Assembly (NCBI GenBank): GCA_019104905.1 | Contig: JAHRXB010000067.1 | Coordinates: forward strand, 1 to 8,759 | DNA length: 8,759 nt | Direction of reading: 5' to 3' | From: Bdellovibrio sp. | GTDB taxonomy: Bacteria; Bdellovibrionota; Bdellovibrionia; Bdellovibrionales; Bdellovibrionaceae | Translations under genes and position numbers: made by a program | In this document: piece by piece, positions 1-5,697 of the stretch | Layout: every line of letters begins with the position of its first letter | Numbering within the stretch: position 1 is the first letter of the stretch | Notes under the pieces: generated by a model | Databases searched by the model: none | Told to the model about the DNA's origin: nothing | What the model saw: only the letters and a program-made list of their open reading frames with translations

Positions 1-303
1 AGAAAATTTGGCCTGATTGTCTGCGATCCCCCTTCTTTTGGGCGATCTAAAAACAGTGTCTTTTCCATCAGTAAAAATTTTGATGAGCTGTTGATCAACG
101 CCCTGTACTGTCTTGAGCGCAACGGCCTTCTGCTTTTCTGCACCAACTACGAAAAGTGGACGACGGGAGATATCCATTTACGCCTGAATAAACTCAAGAG
201 GGAATTTTCCTTTAAGATATTGCCCGCCCCCGCTCAAGGACTCGATTTCGAATTGCCCGATCAAGAGCCCTTGATGAAATCCATCGCTCTAAGAAAGAAC
301 TAG
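1..303 (+). CDS. Class I SAM-dependent RNA methyltransferase, RlmI/RlmK-like (C-terminal fragment)
   Basis: This is the last 100 codons of a gene that begins before the window; frame 1 is open from base 1 to the TAG at 301-303. The visible protein starts RKFGLIVCDPPSFGRSKN. The hydrophobic strand ending in DPPSF is the motif IV signature of the RlmI / RlmK(L) family, which methylates bases in 23S rRNA using S-adenosylmethionine. It is followed by a helix and a strand (LERNGLLLFCTN), then a segment ending FELPDQEPLMKSIALRKN that matches the usual family C-terminus, in which a D-x-P region precedes the last strand. The N-terminal SAM-binding motif and any PUA domain lie outside, so the exact target (m5C or m7G of 23S rRNA) cannot be assigned. 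An internal ATG at 91 is not the start, because the DPPSF motif lies upstream of it in the same frame. Confidence 0.8.
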   Translation, partial: RKFGLIVCDPPSFGRSKNSVFSISKNFDELLINALYCLERNGLLLFCTNYEKWTTGDIHLRLNKLKREFSFKILPAPAQGLDFELPDQEPLMKSIALRKN

Positions 304-2192
304 GCAGATTTACTTTTATTCCCCTGGAGGAACTCACTCAAGTTATCAAAGACTGTCCGCAAGGTCTCTGCCTGGTTTAAAAGCTCGCTAGAGCTTTCTT
401 GAACACTGGCAGCCAAGGCCGCGTTCTGCTGCGTCACTTGATCAATACTATTCATCGAAGTGGAAATCTCTCGGGTTCCGACCGCCTGCTCTTTTGAAGC
501 ATCCGCTATGGATTGATTGATTTCGGTCGTCTGCTGAATGGATTTCACGATTGATGCCAGAACAGCGCCACTTTGATCGGCTTCTTCACGGCCACGATTG
601 GCAACCTCCACCGTTCCATGAATTAAAGTGGAAATCTCTTTTGCCGATGTCGAACTCTTCAAGGCCAGAGTTCGCACCGCATCCGCGACGACCGCAAAAC
701 CCTTTCCTTGTTCACCCGCACGAGCGGCCTCAACCGACGCATTTAGGGCCAACAGATTGGTTTGAAAAGCGATATCCTCGATAACGACGGTGATCTCGGA
801 GATGCGCTCGGCTCGTTCGGCGACGGTTCTCATCGAATCAATCAACTGAGAGATCTTCTGAGATCCTTTCATTGCCGCTTCCGTATTTTCCAAAGATAAC
901 TGATACGCCTTCTGCGCGTTGCTGGAGTTCGTGTCGACCATTGATGACACTTCGGCCAACGAGGCCACCGTTTGTTCCAAAGAGGCGGCCCCTTCGGAGG
1001 CTCCCTTCGACATACGATCTGAAGATCCCTTTAATTGGCCACTGCTATCGGCGATAATTTTTGAGCTCACTTCCATTTTTTCGCTGATATTTCTTAGTGT
1101 CACCATCCAGTTATTCAATCCAAAGAAACTGACAACTCCGATGAGCAGGCAGACAACAACACCAATACCAATGAGAGTCCAAATCATCGACCCTACGGGA
1201 GCGAAGATTTCGCTGGAGTCCTTTTCGACCACCAAAATCCATTTTTCACCGAGAAAGTTCACCGCGGATGAGAACGCCATTGTTTTGCGATCAAACGGGT
1301 TCTGATCCTGAACAATCCCCTCTTGCCCGGAGGCCGCTTGTGAAATAGCGGCACTCTTCAACTTAATATCTTCAAGAATACTTTTTTCGGCTTCCAAAAT
1401 TTCTTTGCCGCTTTTATATGACGTGCGCAAAGTCTGATCTCCCCCGATCAAATATGACACTCCCGTGTCTCCTGCGCCAAACTTCCAAGCGGCTATTTCA
1501 GAAATGATTTCCATATTTATTTTGGAAATTGCCACTCCCAAGACATCACCCTTTTTTACGCCATCCGCCGCGTGATCAAACTCTGCCAACTTTGTTTGAC
1601 ATAAGAAAGCCACTCGTTTCTTGGTAATGGGATTGACGCCGATGCTGGAAAAAACCATCTCTTTATTTTTGGCATCTCGGGCCTTGCGGTAACATTCGCC
1701 GACGCGAAGATCCTTGAATGCCCCATTAACAAGATTCTTTCCCAAAAAGACGGAATCATCTTTAGACTTCGCCAATGAAAAGATCACCTGGGCATTTGTA
1801 GACACCAGGATAATATCATCCAGCGAAAAATCCCGCGCCATTCGCTCTGTTCGCGCATAGAACACTTTATTCAACGCTTCAAAGGAGCTTGTGAAACCTT
1901 GCTGATCTTTTCCGGGAACAAGTCCCGCCCCATAAAACGCACCTTCATAAGCTATAAACATTCCCTCGATCAAACGACTGTCATTAACTTGTGCTCCGTA
2001 GTTTCGAAGTCTCTCGACGTGAGCCGCCACATTTTCTTTAATGCCTTGCCCTTGTGATAGAAGTTGGGACTCCATTTGTTGAGCCAATGCACTTCGCGTG
2101 TTCATGGCACTAATGAGGATGAGCGCCACGGCGCAAACCCCGATTGCAAAGAATATCAAAACAAATAATTTTCCACGAAATCCTATACGCAC
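300..2192 (-). CDS. Methyl-accepting chemotaxis protein with periplasmic double-Cache-like sensor
   Basis: Transmembrane chemoreceptor that would sense a periplasmic ligand and control CheA/CheW. In the 630-residue form, TM1 is at about 9-30, a roughly 300-residue periplasmic region follows, and TM2 is at about 336-358. The periplasmic part looks like a double Cache fold: a distal module around DIILVSTNAQVIFSLA and a proximal one around GDTGVSYLIGGDQTLRTSY, ending WILVVEKD. After TM2 there is no recognisable HAMP domain (no conserved proline or glutamate pattern). The chain enters a long signalling coiled coil whose hairpin tip, IAFQTNLLALNASVEAARAG then EQGKGFAVVA at about 474-503, is nearly canonical. 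No C-terminal NWETF-like CheR/CheB docking pentapeptide is present; the protein ends FLQGNKSKSA. The GTG at 2192 is preferred because GGAGG sits 5 nt upstream. The GTG at 2204 adds four residues but has no ribosome-binding site and follows a TAG. It lies downstream of the secreted Cache gene with a terminator between them. Confidence 0.93.
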   Translation of the reverse strand: MRIGFRGKLFVLIFFAIGVCAVALILISAMNTRSALAQQMESQLLSQGQGIKENVAAHVERLRNYGAQVNDSRLIEGMFIAYEGAFYGAGLVPGKDQQGFTSSFEALNKVFYARTERMARDFSLDDIILVSTNAQVIFSLAKSKDDSVFLGKNLVNGAFKDLRVGECYRKARDAKNKEMVFSSIGVNPITKKRVAFLCQTKLAEFDHAADGVKKGDVLGVAISKINMEIISEIAAWKFGAGDTGVSYLIGGDQTLRTSYKSGKEILEAEKSILEDIKLKSAAISQAASGQEGIVQDQNPFDRKTMAFSSAVNFLGEKWILVVEKDSSEIFAPVGSMIWTLIGIGVVVCLLIGVVSFFGLNNWMVTLRNISEKMEVSSKIIADSSGQLKGSSDRMSKGASEGAASLEQTVASLAEVSSMVDTNSSNAQKAYQLSLENTEAAMKGSQKISQLIDSMRTVAERAERISEITVVIEDIAFQTNLLALNASVEAARAGEQGKGFAVVADAVRTLALKSSTSAKEISTLIHGTVEVANRGREEADQSGAVLASIVKSIQQTTEINQSIADASKEQAVGTREISTSMNSIDQVTQQNAALAASVQESSSELLNQAETLRTVFDNLSEFLQGNKSKSA

Positions 2193-2197
2193 GGGGC

Positions 2198-2202
2198 CCT
2201 CC
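2198..2202 (-). promoter_or_regulatory. Ribosome-binding site deciding the chemoreceptor start
   Basis: GGAGG on the minus strand, 5 nt before the GTG at 2192-2190. It lies inside the coding part of the longer reading from 2204, so the shorter protein, starting VRIGFRGKLF (V read as Met), is favoured. The residues after this start carry the short positively charged stretch expected before TM1. Confidence 0.6.
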
Positions 2203-2220
2203 ACCTAAACAAGCAATCTC

Positions 2221-2253
2221 AAAAAATCTGTGGGTTTATTTCCAAACCCCAGA
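2221..2253 (-). terminator. Intrinsic terminator between the secreted Cache gene and the chemoreceptor gene
   Basis: On the minus strand the arm TCTGGGGTTT (2253-2244) pairs with AAACCC plus CAGA (2237-2227, one bulged A at 2231) around the loop GGAAAT, giving a 10-bp stem. It is followed directly by six T (2226-2221). The left arm overlaps the last codons of the Cache gene, whose TAA is at 2238-2236. The tract ends 28 nt before the chemoreceptor GTG, leaving no room for a separate promoter after it. The receptor must therefore be transcribed by read-through or from a promoter inside the Cache gene. The structure was read by eye and no energy was computed. Confidence 0.7.
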
Positions 2254-2685
2254 ACCCGCGATCCACCCTTTGGCTCCACCACATTTTTTTACGAAAGAAA
2301 TTTTATCCGTGGCTTTCTCAGCGCCTGGCTTTGGCCAAACGTAATCGACCCACCCGCCCTCTTTTTTGGCTTTCGCCATCTTGTCGAATTCGACAAAAAG
2401 CGCCTTGCCGTTGTCGTCCTTGTTTTCTTTTAAAGACGTTTTATTCAGCTTGGGTTTGATGGGATGAAGAACCATGTTTAAGTCCGTGTCTTGAACCCAA
2501 ACATAGTTGGATCCGCAAAAGCGAAAGCCTTGAACCATTTCCAAAGCGGCGTCTCCCTTGGCTTCAATTTCTTTACAAACTTTTTCTACGGCTTCTTTTG
2601 CTTGCTCTTTCGTACAAGCCTCTTCAGCATGGGCAGTCGTCGCACTCACAAGCAAAAGAACAAGGGCGGTTTTTAGTAGTCTCAC
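2236..2685 (-). CDS. Secreted single-Cache-domain protein (periplasmic sensor or ligand-binding protein)
   Basis: A 149-residue exported protein. The GTG at 2685 is chosen because AAGGAG lies 6 nt upstream; it gives a clean signal peptide, MRLLKTALVLLLVSATTAHA, with cleavage after AHA (residue 20). A TTG at 2712 is open in frame but would put nine charged or polar residues before the signal peptide. The mature part is one Cache domain of the sCache_2 type, as found in chemoreceptors and histidine kinases: YVWVQDTDLNMVLHPIKPKL (61-80), a NGKALF segment (92-97), GGWVDYVWPKPG (110-121), then a FVKK strand and GWIAGSGVW at the end. No transmembrane segment or output domain follows, so it is a free periplasmic domain. 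Cysteines at 24, 37, 57 and 135 could form disulfides. It precedes a double-Cache chemoreceptor on the same strand, so a role in ligand capture or presentation is plausible but inferred. Cache ligands are typically small organic acids, amino acids or purines; the ligand here is unknown. Confidence 0.87.
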   Translation of the reverse strand: MRLLKTALVLLLVSATTAHAEEACTKEQAKEAVEKVCKEIEAKGDAALEMVQGFRFCGSNYVWVQDTDLNMVLHPIKPKLNKTSLKENKDDNGKALFVEFDKMAKAKKEGGWVDYVWPKPGAEKATDKISFVKKCGGAKGWIAGSGVWK

Positions 2686-2691
2686 GAAAAT

Positions 2692-2697
2692 CTCCTT
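2692..2697 (-). promoter_or_regulatory. Ribosome-binding site deciding the secreted Cache protein start
   Basis: AAGGAG on the minus strand, 6 nt before the GTG at 2685-2683. It is the strongest Shine-Dalgarno match nearby and sits inside the longer TTG-initiated reading, which argues against the TTG at 2712. Confidence 0.7.
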
Positions 2698-2726
2698 ATT
2701 GTTTGATTCCAATATATGCGAGAGAC

Positions 2727-2753
2727 ATATCGGACATCTTTCCCGAAAGTTAA
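2727..2753 (-). promoter_or_regulatory. Candidate sigma-28 (FliA) promoter for the Cache/chemoreceptor unit
   Basis: Reading the minus strand, TTAACTTT (2753-2746), exactly 11 nt, then TCCGATAT (2734-2727). The enterobacterial sigma-28 consensus is TAAAGTTT-N11-GCCGATAA; this site matches 6 of 8 bases in each half, keeps the spacing, and retains the CCGATA core. Initiation just after it would give a leader of roughly 35 nt before the Cache gene. Sigma-28 commonly drives chemoreceptor and late flagellar genes, so function and sequence agree. The match was found by eye and no TSS data are available. Confidence 0.5.
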
Positions 2754-2760
2754 CCGGGGG

Positions 2761-2788
2761 CTCATAGTCTCAAAATGTGGAGACTGAG
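2761..2788. repeat. Inverted repeat CTCA(ta)GTCTC / GAGACTGAG
   Basis: The left arm CTCA-ta-GTCTC (2761-2771) and right arm GAGAC-TGAG (2780-2788) form nine base pairs with a 2-nt bulge around an 8-nt loop. It lies just upstream of the sigma-28-like promoter of the Cache unit, with no T-tract after it on either strand. An operator is more likely than a terminator. No regulator can be named. Confidence 0.35.
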
Positions 2789-2811
2789 GCTGAAATGTGA
2801 GTCTGTTCAAT

Positions 2812-2827
2812 ATTTCAAATATGAAAT
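2812..2827. repeat. AT-rich palindrome ATTTCA-N4-TGAAAT
   Basis: Perfect 6-bp arms (2812-2817 and 2822-2827) around AATA in the divergent control region. The size and symmetry suit a dimeric regulator site, but AT-rich palindromes of this size also occur by chance. Confidence 0.25.
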
Positions 2828-3027
2828 TCAATTAGCCACACAAGGAGCTCGCTAAAAACTGACATGGAGCTGCTCTCACTTCCTACATTACAAATTATGA
2901 GCGTCTTTATTTTTTAAATTTTTGGGGATGGAGTCGGTGCGAATATGATCTACAACATAAACTAAAATCGCTGACCTCGTCTCAGATTTTTTAAATGCAA
3001 TGGTGAGATTCCGTGCTTATAAACACC

Positions 3028-3055
3028 GAGTTTTTATAGTAGAACTCAGTTTTTT
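3028..3055 (+). terminator. Possible attenuator-like hairpin in the MFS transporter leader
   Basis: GAGTTTT (3028-3034) can pair with AGAACTC (3041-3047; one G-U pair) around a 6-nt loop, followed by six T at 3050-3055. The T-tract ends 2 nt before the MFS ribosome-binding site AAGGGG (3058-3063). If transcription starts upstream this could terminate or attenuate it. The stem is AU-rich and short, and the region may instead contain the promoter itself (TATAGT at 3035-3040). Confidence 0.3.
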
Positions 3056-3070
3056 GTAAGGGGATCTGCT

Positions 3071-4435
3071 ATGAACGGCCCTCCGGAGGACGTGCCAAAG
3101 TCGATGGCTTCCAACAACACCTGGGACGTGATCGCCGCCACCTGCGCGGGCACTCTCATTCAGTGGTATGACTTTTATATCTTCGGTTCTTTAGCGACGA
3201 TCATTGCCATCCACTTCTTCCCTCCGGGAAATGAAGTGACGGCTCTCCTCGGCGCTTTTGCCACATTCGCAGCAGGATTTATCAGTCGCCCTATCGGAGC
3301 CGTGATCTTTGGACGCCTTGGCGATATCGCCGGAAGAAAATACGCCTTCACCAGTTCCCTTCTTATCATGGGAGCCTCCACAACTTTGATGGGGCTTCTT
3401 CCAACCTACCAACAAGTTGGCGTGCTGGCGCCTTTAGCTCTTTCACTTTTACGACTTCTTCAGGGCCTCGCGATGGGGGGAGAATACGGTGGAGCCGTTG
3501 TCTACGTCGCCGAGTTCAGTCCCGACGGAAAAAGAGGATTCTACACAAGTTTTGTTCAAGGAACAGCCACCATGGGCCTCTTGGTGTCTTTAGGAATTGT
3601 GCTGGTCACGCGTTTACTCCTTGGTGAGGACTCCTTCAAGGCATGGGGATGGCGAGTTCCCTTTCTCTTATCCGTTGTCTTAGTGGCTTTTGGATATTTT
3701 GCGCGCAGAAAGATGTTGGAATCGCCGGTATTTGAAAAAATAAAGGCCGCCGGAAAAATCTCTTCTTCCCCCTTTCGGGATGTTCTTTTTAACACCAACA
3801 ACAGAAAGCGGGTCCTTCTGGCTCTGTTTGGAGTCGTCGCCGGCCAAGCCGTTATTTGGTACACGGGGCATTTCTATGCTCTCTACTATTTACAAACTAT
3901 TTTGAAAGTCGACTTTGTTGTCGCCAGCTTTGTGATGGCAGTGGCCCTTCTTCTGGCGACACCGCTGTATGTTCTCTTCGGCGCTCTTTCCGATAAATAC
4001 GGACGCCTCAACCTCATGGCCACGGGAATGATTCTTGGAGCTTTTTCTTATTATCCGATCTATCTGGCCATGGATCACTATGCGACTTTGTCTCCACAGC
4101 TATTGACCAGCACGGCCCATCGCCCCTTCTATTTTTTTATGATCCTTCTGGTTTTCATCCAGATCCTCTTTGTAACGATGGTCTATGGGCCTTTGGCTGC
4201 TTTTCTCGTTGAGCTATTCCCGCCCTCGATTCGTTATACGGCCCTATCGTTGCCATATCATGTGGGCAACGGCATTTTCGGAGGCCTGGTGCCTATCATC
4301 GGGGCCGTTCTCACGACCTCTACGGGAAACCATCTTGCCGGAATAGCCTACCCGATTGCCGTAGCGCTGATATCGGCCTTGATTGGGGTTCTGTTTGTCT
4401 CTGAAAAAAAAGTTAAGGATAAAAGTCATATCTGA
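3071..4435 (+). CDS. MFS transporter, metabolite:H+ symporter (MHS) type
   Basis: A 454-residue inner-membrane protein with about 12 TM segments, likely a proton-coupled importer of a small polar metabolite; the substrate is unknown. Family marks in order: QWYDFYIFG in TM1 (31-39), the motif-A loop GRLGDIAGRK between TM2 and TM3 (81-90), RLLQGLAMGGEYGGA in TM4 (128-142), RGFYTSFVQ (155-163), ESPVFEKI after TM6 (217-224), and the second-half motif-A copy GALSDKYGR (304-312). Near TM10-11 come YGPLAAFLVELFPPSIRY and SLPYHVGNGIFGG (394-406). This set is typical of the ProP/KgtP/ShiA branch, especially the subgroup with a SLPYHxGNGxFGG signature. There is no long C-terminal coiled coil as in ProP. 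The ATG at 3071 has AAGGGG 7 nt upstream; the start before TM1 is about 12 residues longer than strictly needed, and Met12 is an alternative. It is a single-gene unit, convergent with the next gene and overlapping it by 23 bp. Confidence 0.9.
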   Translation: MNGPPEDVPKSMASNNTWDVIAATCAGTLIQWYDFYIFGSLATIIAIHFFPPGNEVTALLGAFATFAAGFISRPIGAVIFGRLGDIAGRKYAFTSSLLIMGASTTLMGLLPTYQQVGVLAPLALSLLRLLQGLAMGGEYGGAVVYVAEFSPDGKRGFYTSFVQGTATMGLLVSLGIVLVTRLLLGEDSFKAWGWRVPFLLSVVLVAFGYFARRKMLESPVFEKIKAAGKISSSPFRDVLFNTNNRKRVLLALFGVVAGQAVIWYTGHFYALYYLQTILKVDFVVASFVMAVALLLATPLYVLFGALSDKYGRLNLMATGMILGAFSYYPIYLAMDHYATLSPQLLTSTAHRPFYFFMILLVFIQILFVTMVYGPLAAFLVELFPPSIRYTALSLPYHVGNGIFGGLVPIIGAVLTTSTGNHLAGIAYPIAVALISALIGVLFVSEKKVKDKSHI

Positions 4436-4811
4436 CATGAATACGATTTTCGCCTTGTAAGCCCATTTTCGATCCGCTCGCATAAGGTGGCACCTTGCGA
4501 GTCTGTTTTTTCTTATTCTTGGGAAAAGCCTTGTTGTCCACAAAACAATCAAAGTGCGAATCCTTACACAAGGCTGCGAACGAAGTTTTATCGCCCTTTA
4601 AAACATAAGCTTCCAGCGCCTTGGTCATTTTATCATGCTTCTGTAAGTCCTTCGGACTCACCACGATGCTCGGGGCTGGAGTGGGCTCAACCAACGGCTT
4701 TTCTTCTTTCTTTGATTTCTCTGAGAACTCGAATTTCTTTTCTGAAACAGACTTCTGTGCGCATCCCGCAAAAAGCAGAAGGGACATAACTACAAGGAGG
4801 TTCTTTTTCAT
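4413..4811 (-). CDS. Small lipoprotein of unknown function, translationally coupled to the phytase
   Basis: 132 residues. The signal peptide MKKNLLVVMSLLLFAGC ends in a lipobox-like LFAGC with Cys17 as the lipidation site; Ala at +2 suggests outer-membrane sorting where Lol-type rules apply. A Lys/Glu-rich stretch (20-38) and a Pro-rich linker (about 39-53, PLVEPTPAPS) precede a small helical region and a C-K-D-S-H-F-D-C pair (Cys82, Cys89) that could form a disulfide. A basic patch and an aromatic end (RYDFYP) follow. I recognise no domain. The ATG at 4811 overlaps the phytase TGA as ATGA, so translation is probably coupled; this start is preferred over a GTG at 4823, which would lie inside the phytase gene. 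The residues after the lipid cysteine, CAQKSVSEKK, closely resemble CAEKSISDQK of the phytase. A partner or accessory role for the phosphatase is inferred. The 3' end overlaps the convergent MFS gene by 23 bp. Confidence 0.75.
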   Translation of the reverse strand: MKKNLLVVMSLLLFAGCAQKSVSEKKFEFSEKSKKEEKPLVEPTPAPSIVVSPKDLQKHDKMTKALEAYVLKGDKTSFAALCKDSHFDCFVDNKAFPKNKKKQTRKVPPYASGSKMGLQGENRIHVRYDFYP

Positions 4812-5695
4812 CTTGCCACCCACTCAGACCAAAGCATTTTTTCCCCTCGCGGGTTTTCTTTGGCGTAATTGTAAAACTCACGAACGAACTCAGCCCGTTC
4901 CTTTTGATAAGGATACTTCCATTCTTTCGGATCGCCAACCGCGATCACATCATAGTCATTACTCAGTTTGGTATTGCGATCAATGATCTCATCAAAACCA
5001 ACGTACTTTGCATTCAACAACATATCATACAACACCATAAAGGTGGTGGTTCGACCCTTCCCCGCGCGGCAGTGGAAGTGAATCCATGAATTCTCCGGAA
5101 GATCACGGACCGCCTGAATAAAACGATCCACTTCGGAATCCACCGGGCGAACATGGTCCGTCACCGTCAAACGAACGTATTGATGACCGTTGCTGCGAAC
5201 CATACTTTCTTCAGTTTCAATACTCTTGATTTCCTGCCCTGCGATCTTATCGCCGACGCGAAGATCTCCTAAAAGTCGGCGTTCCCGGCGTACAGCCTCG
5301 TCGTGATTCAAATCGGCATTGGCCCAATCCCGATCCGCATACCACGTGACAGGCATGTCGTTGATCAAGCCATGCGATTCTTGCCTAAGATCGAACACAT
5401 AAAGAGTAGATTTATTTTTCTTAAGAGGTTTGGCGATCTCGCGGAGTGCCTTAGGGCCGAAGCTCGCACTGCCTGACATTTTCAGATCCATGCTTTTACG
5501 ATAATTTTCAGGCTTAACACCCGCGTGATCCTTATCAAAGATCAGTTCCGCCGGCCCTGTCGGCTGAGGTCTCGTCATAAAAAAGGCCAACTTCGCAGAT
5601 GAATTTTCGGCAGAGCCAGAGGTCTTTTGATCCGAAATACTTTTTTCCGCGCAAGCCCCTAGAGCCATCACCAAAAGAATTAAGAGTGTTCGCAT
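4808..5695 (-). CDS. PTP-like (cysteine) phytase / inositol-polyphosphate phosphatase lipoprotein
   Basis: A 295-residue exported phosphatase. MRTLLILLVMALGAC has a canonical lipobox (L-G-A-C, Cys15), so it is probably envelope-anchored. The catalytic P-loop HCRAGKGRT (208-216) fits the PTP signature HC-x5-R, with Cys209 as nucleophile and Arg215 binding phosphate. TDH at 179-181 corresponds to the general-acid loop of PTP-like phytases (Asp180). Upstream, DLRQESHGLINDMPVTWYAD (102-121) and DWAN match the phytase-like family rather than ordinary tyrosine phosphatases. Members remove phosphates from myo-inositol phosphates by a cysteine-phosphate intermediate. From memory, Bdellovibrio bacteriovorus Bd1204 is a structurally characterised member and this is probably an orthologue or close relative. 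All catalytic residues are present, so it should be active. Substrates could be phytate or other phosphorylated compounds encountered at the envelope; preference cannot be read from sequence. The ATG at 5695 has AGGAGG 6 nt upstream. Confidence 0.88.
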   Translation of the reverse strand: MRTLLILLVMALGACAEKSISDQKTSGSAENSSAKLAFFMTRPQPTGPAELIFDKDHAGVKPENYRKSMDLKMSGSASFGPKALREIAKPLKKNKSTLYVFDLRQESHGLINDMPVTWYADRDWANADLNHDEAVRRERRLLGDLRVGDKIAGQEIKSIETEESMVRSNGHQYVRLTVTDHVRPVDSEVDRFIQAVRDLPENSWIHFHCRAGKGRTTTFMVLYDMLLNAKYVGFDEIIDRNTKLSNDYDVIAVGDPKEWKYPYQKERAEFVREFYNYAKENPRGEKMLWSEWVAR

Positions 5696-5697
5696 AG

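Larger units (their letters stand above)
2686..3070. other. Divergent intergenic region (385 bp) between the Cache unit and the MFS gene
   Basis: No convincing gene is present. The left end holds the Cache-gene ribosome-binding site and the sigma-28-like promoter. Next come two inverted repeats (2761-2788 and 2812-2827), then AT-rich sequence (around 2905-2922 and 2985-2996), and a hairpin plus T-tract at 3028-3055 just before the MFS ribosome-binding site. For the MFS gene, possible -10 elements are TATAAA (3018-3023) and TATAGT (3035-3040), but no good -35 hexamer sits at the right distance from either, so its promoter is unresolved. A 17-codon ORF at 2864-2917 lacks a properly spaced Shine-Dalgarno and is not called. 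Confidence 0.6.

Noticed and set aside
919..1305. 128-aa plus-strand ORF opposite the chemoreceptor
   Set aside because: It lies wholly antisense to a well-supported MCP, has no ribosome-binding site or recognisable domain, and its codon pattern is that of a shadow frame.
2864..2917. 17-codon ORF in the divergent gap
   Set aside because: The nearest AAGGAG is 16 nt from the ATG, and the peptide has no distinctive feature.
2963..2997. CTGA-N7-TCAG followed by ATTTTTT as a terminator on the plus strand
   Set aside because: A four-base stem is insufficient and there is no upstream plus-strand gene to terminate.
4416..4440. GTCA-N4-TGAC hairpin near the convergent 3' ends as a terminator
   Set aside because: Only 4 bp of stem; a T-rich tract follows on the minus strand after a gap, too weak to call.
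4621..4986. 121-aa plus-strand ORF across the lipoprotein/phytase junction
   Set aside because: It overlaps two supported minus-strand genes with a lipobox and catalytic residues; its composition is unlike a real protein.
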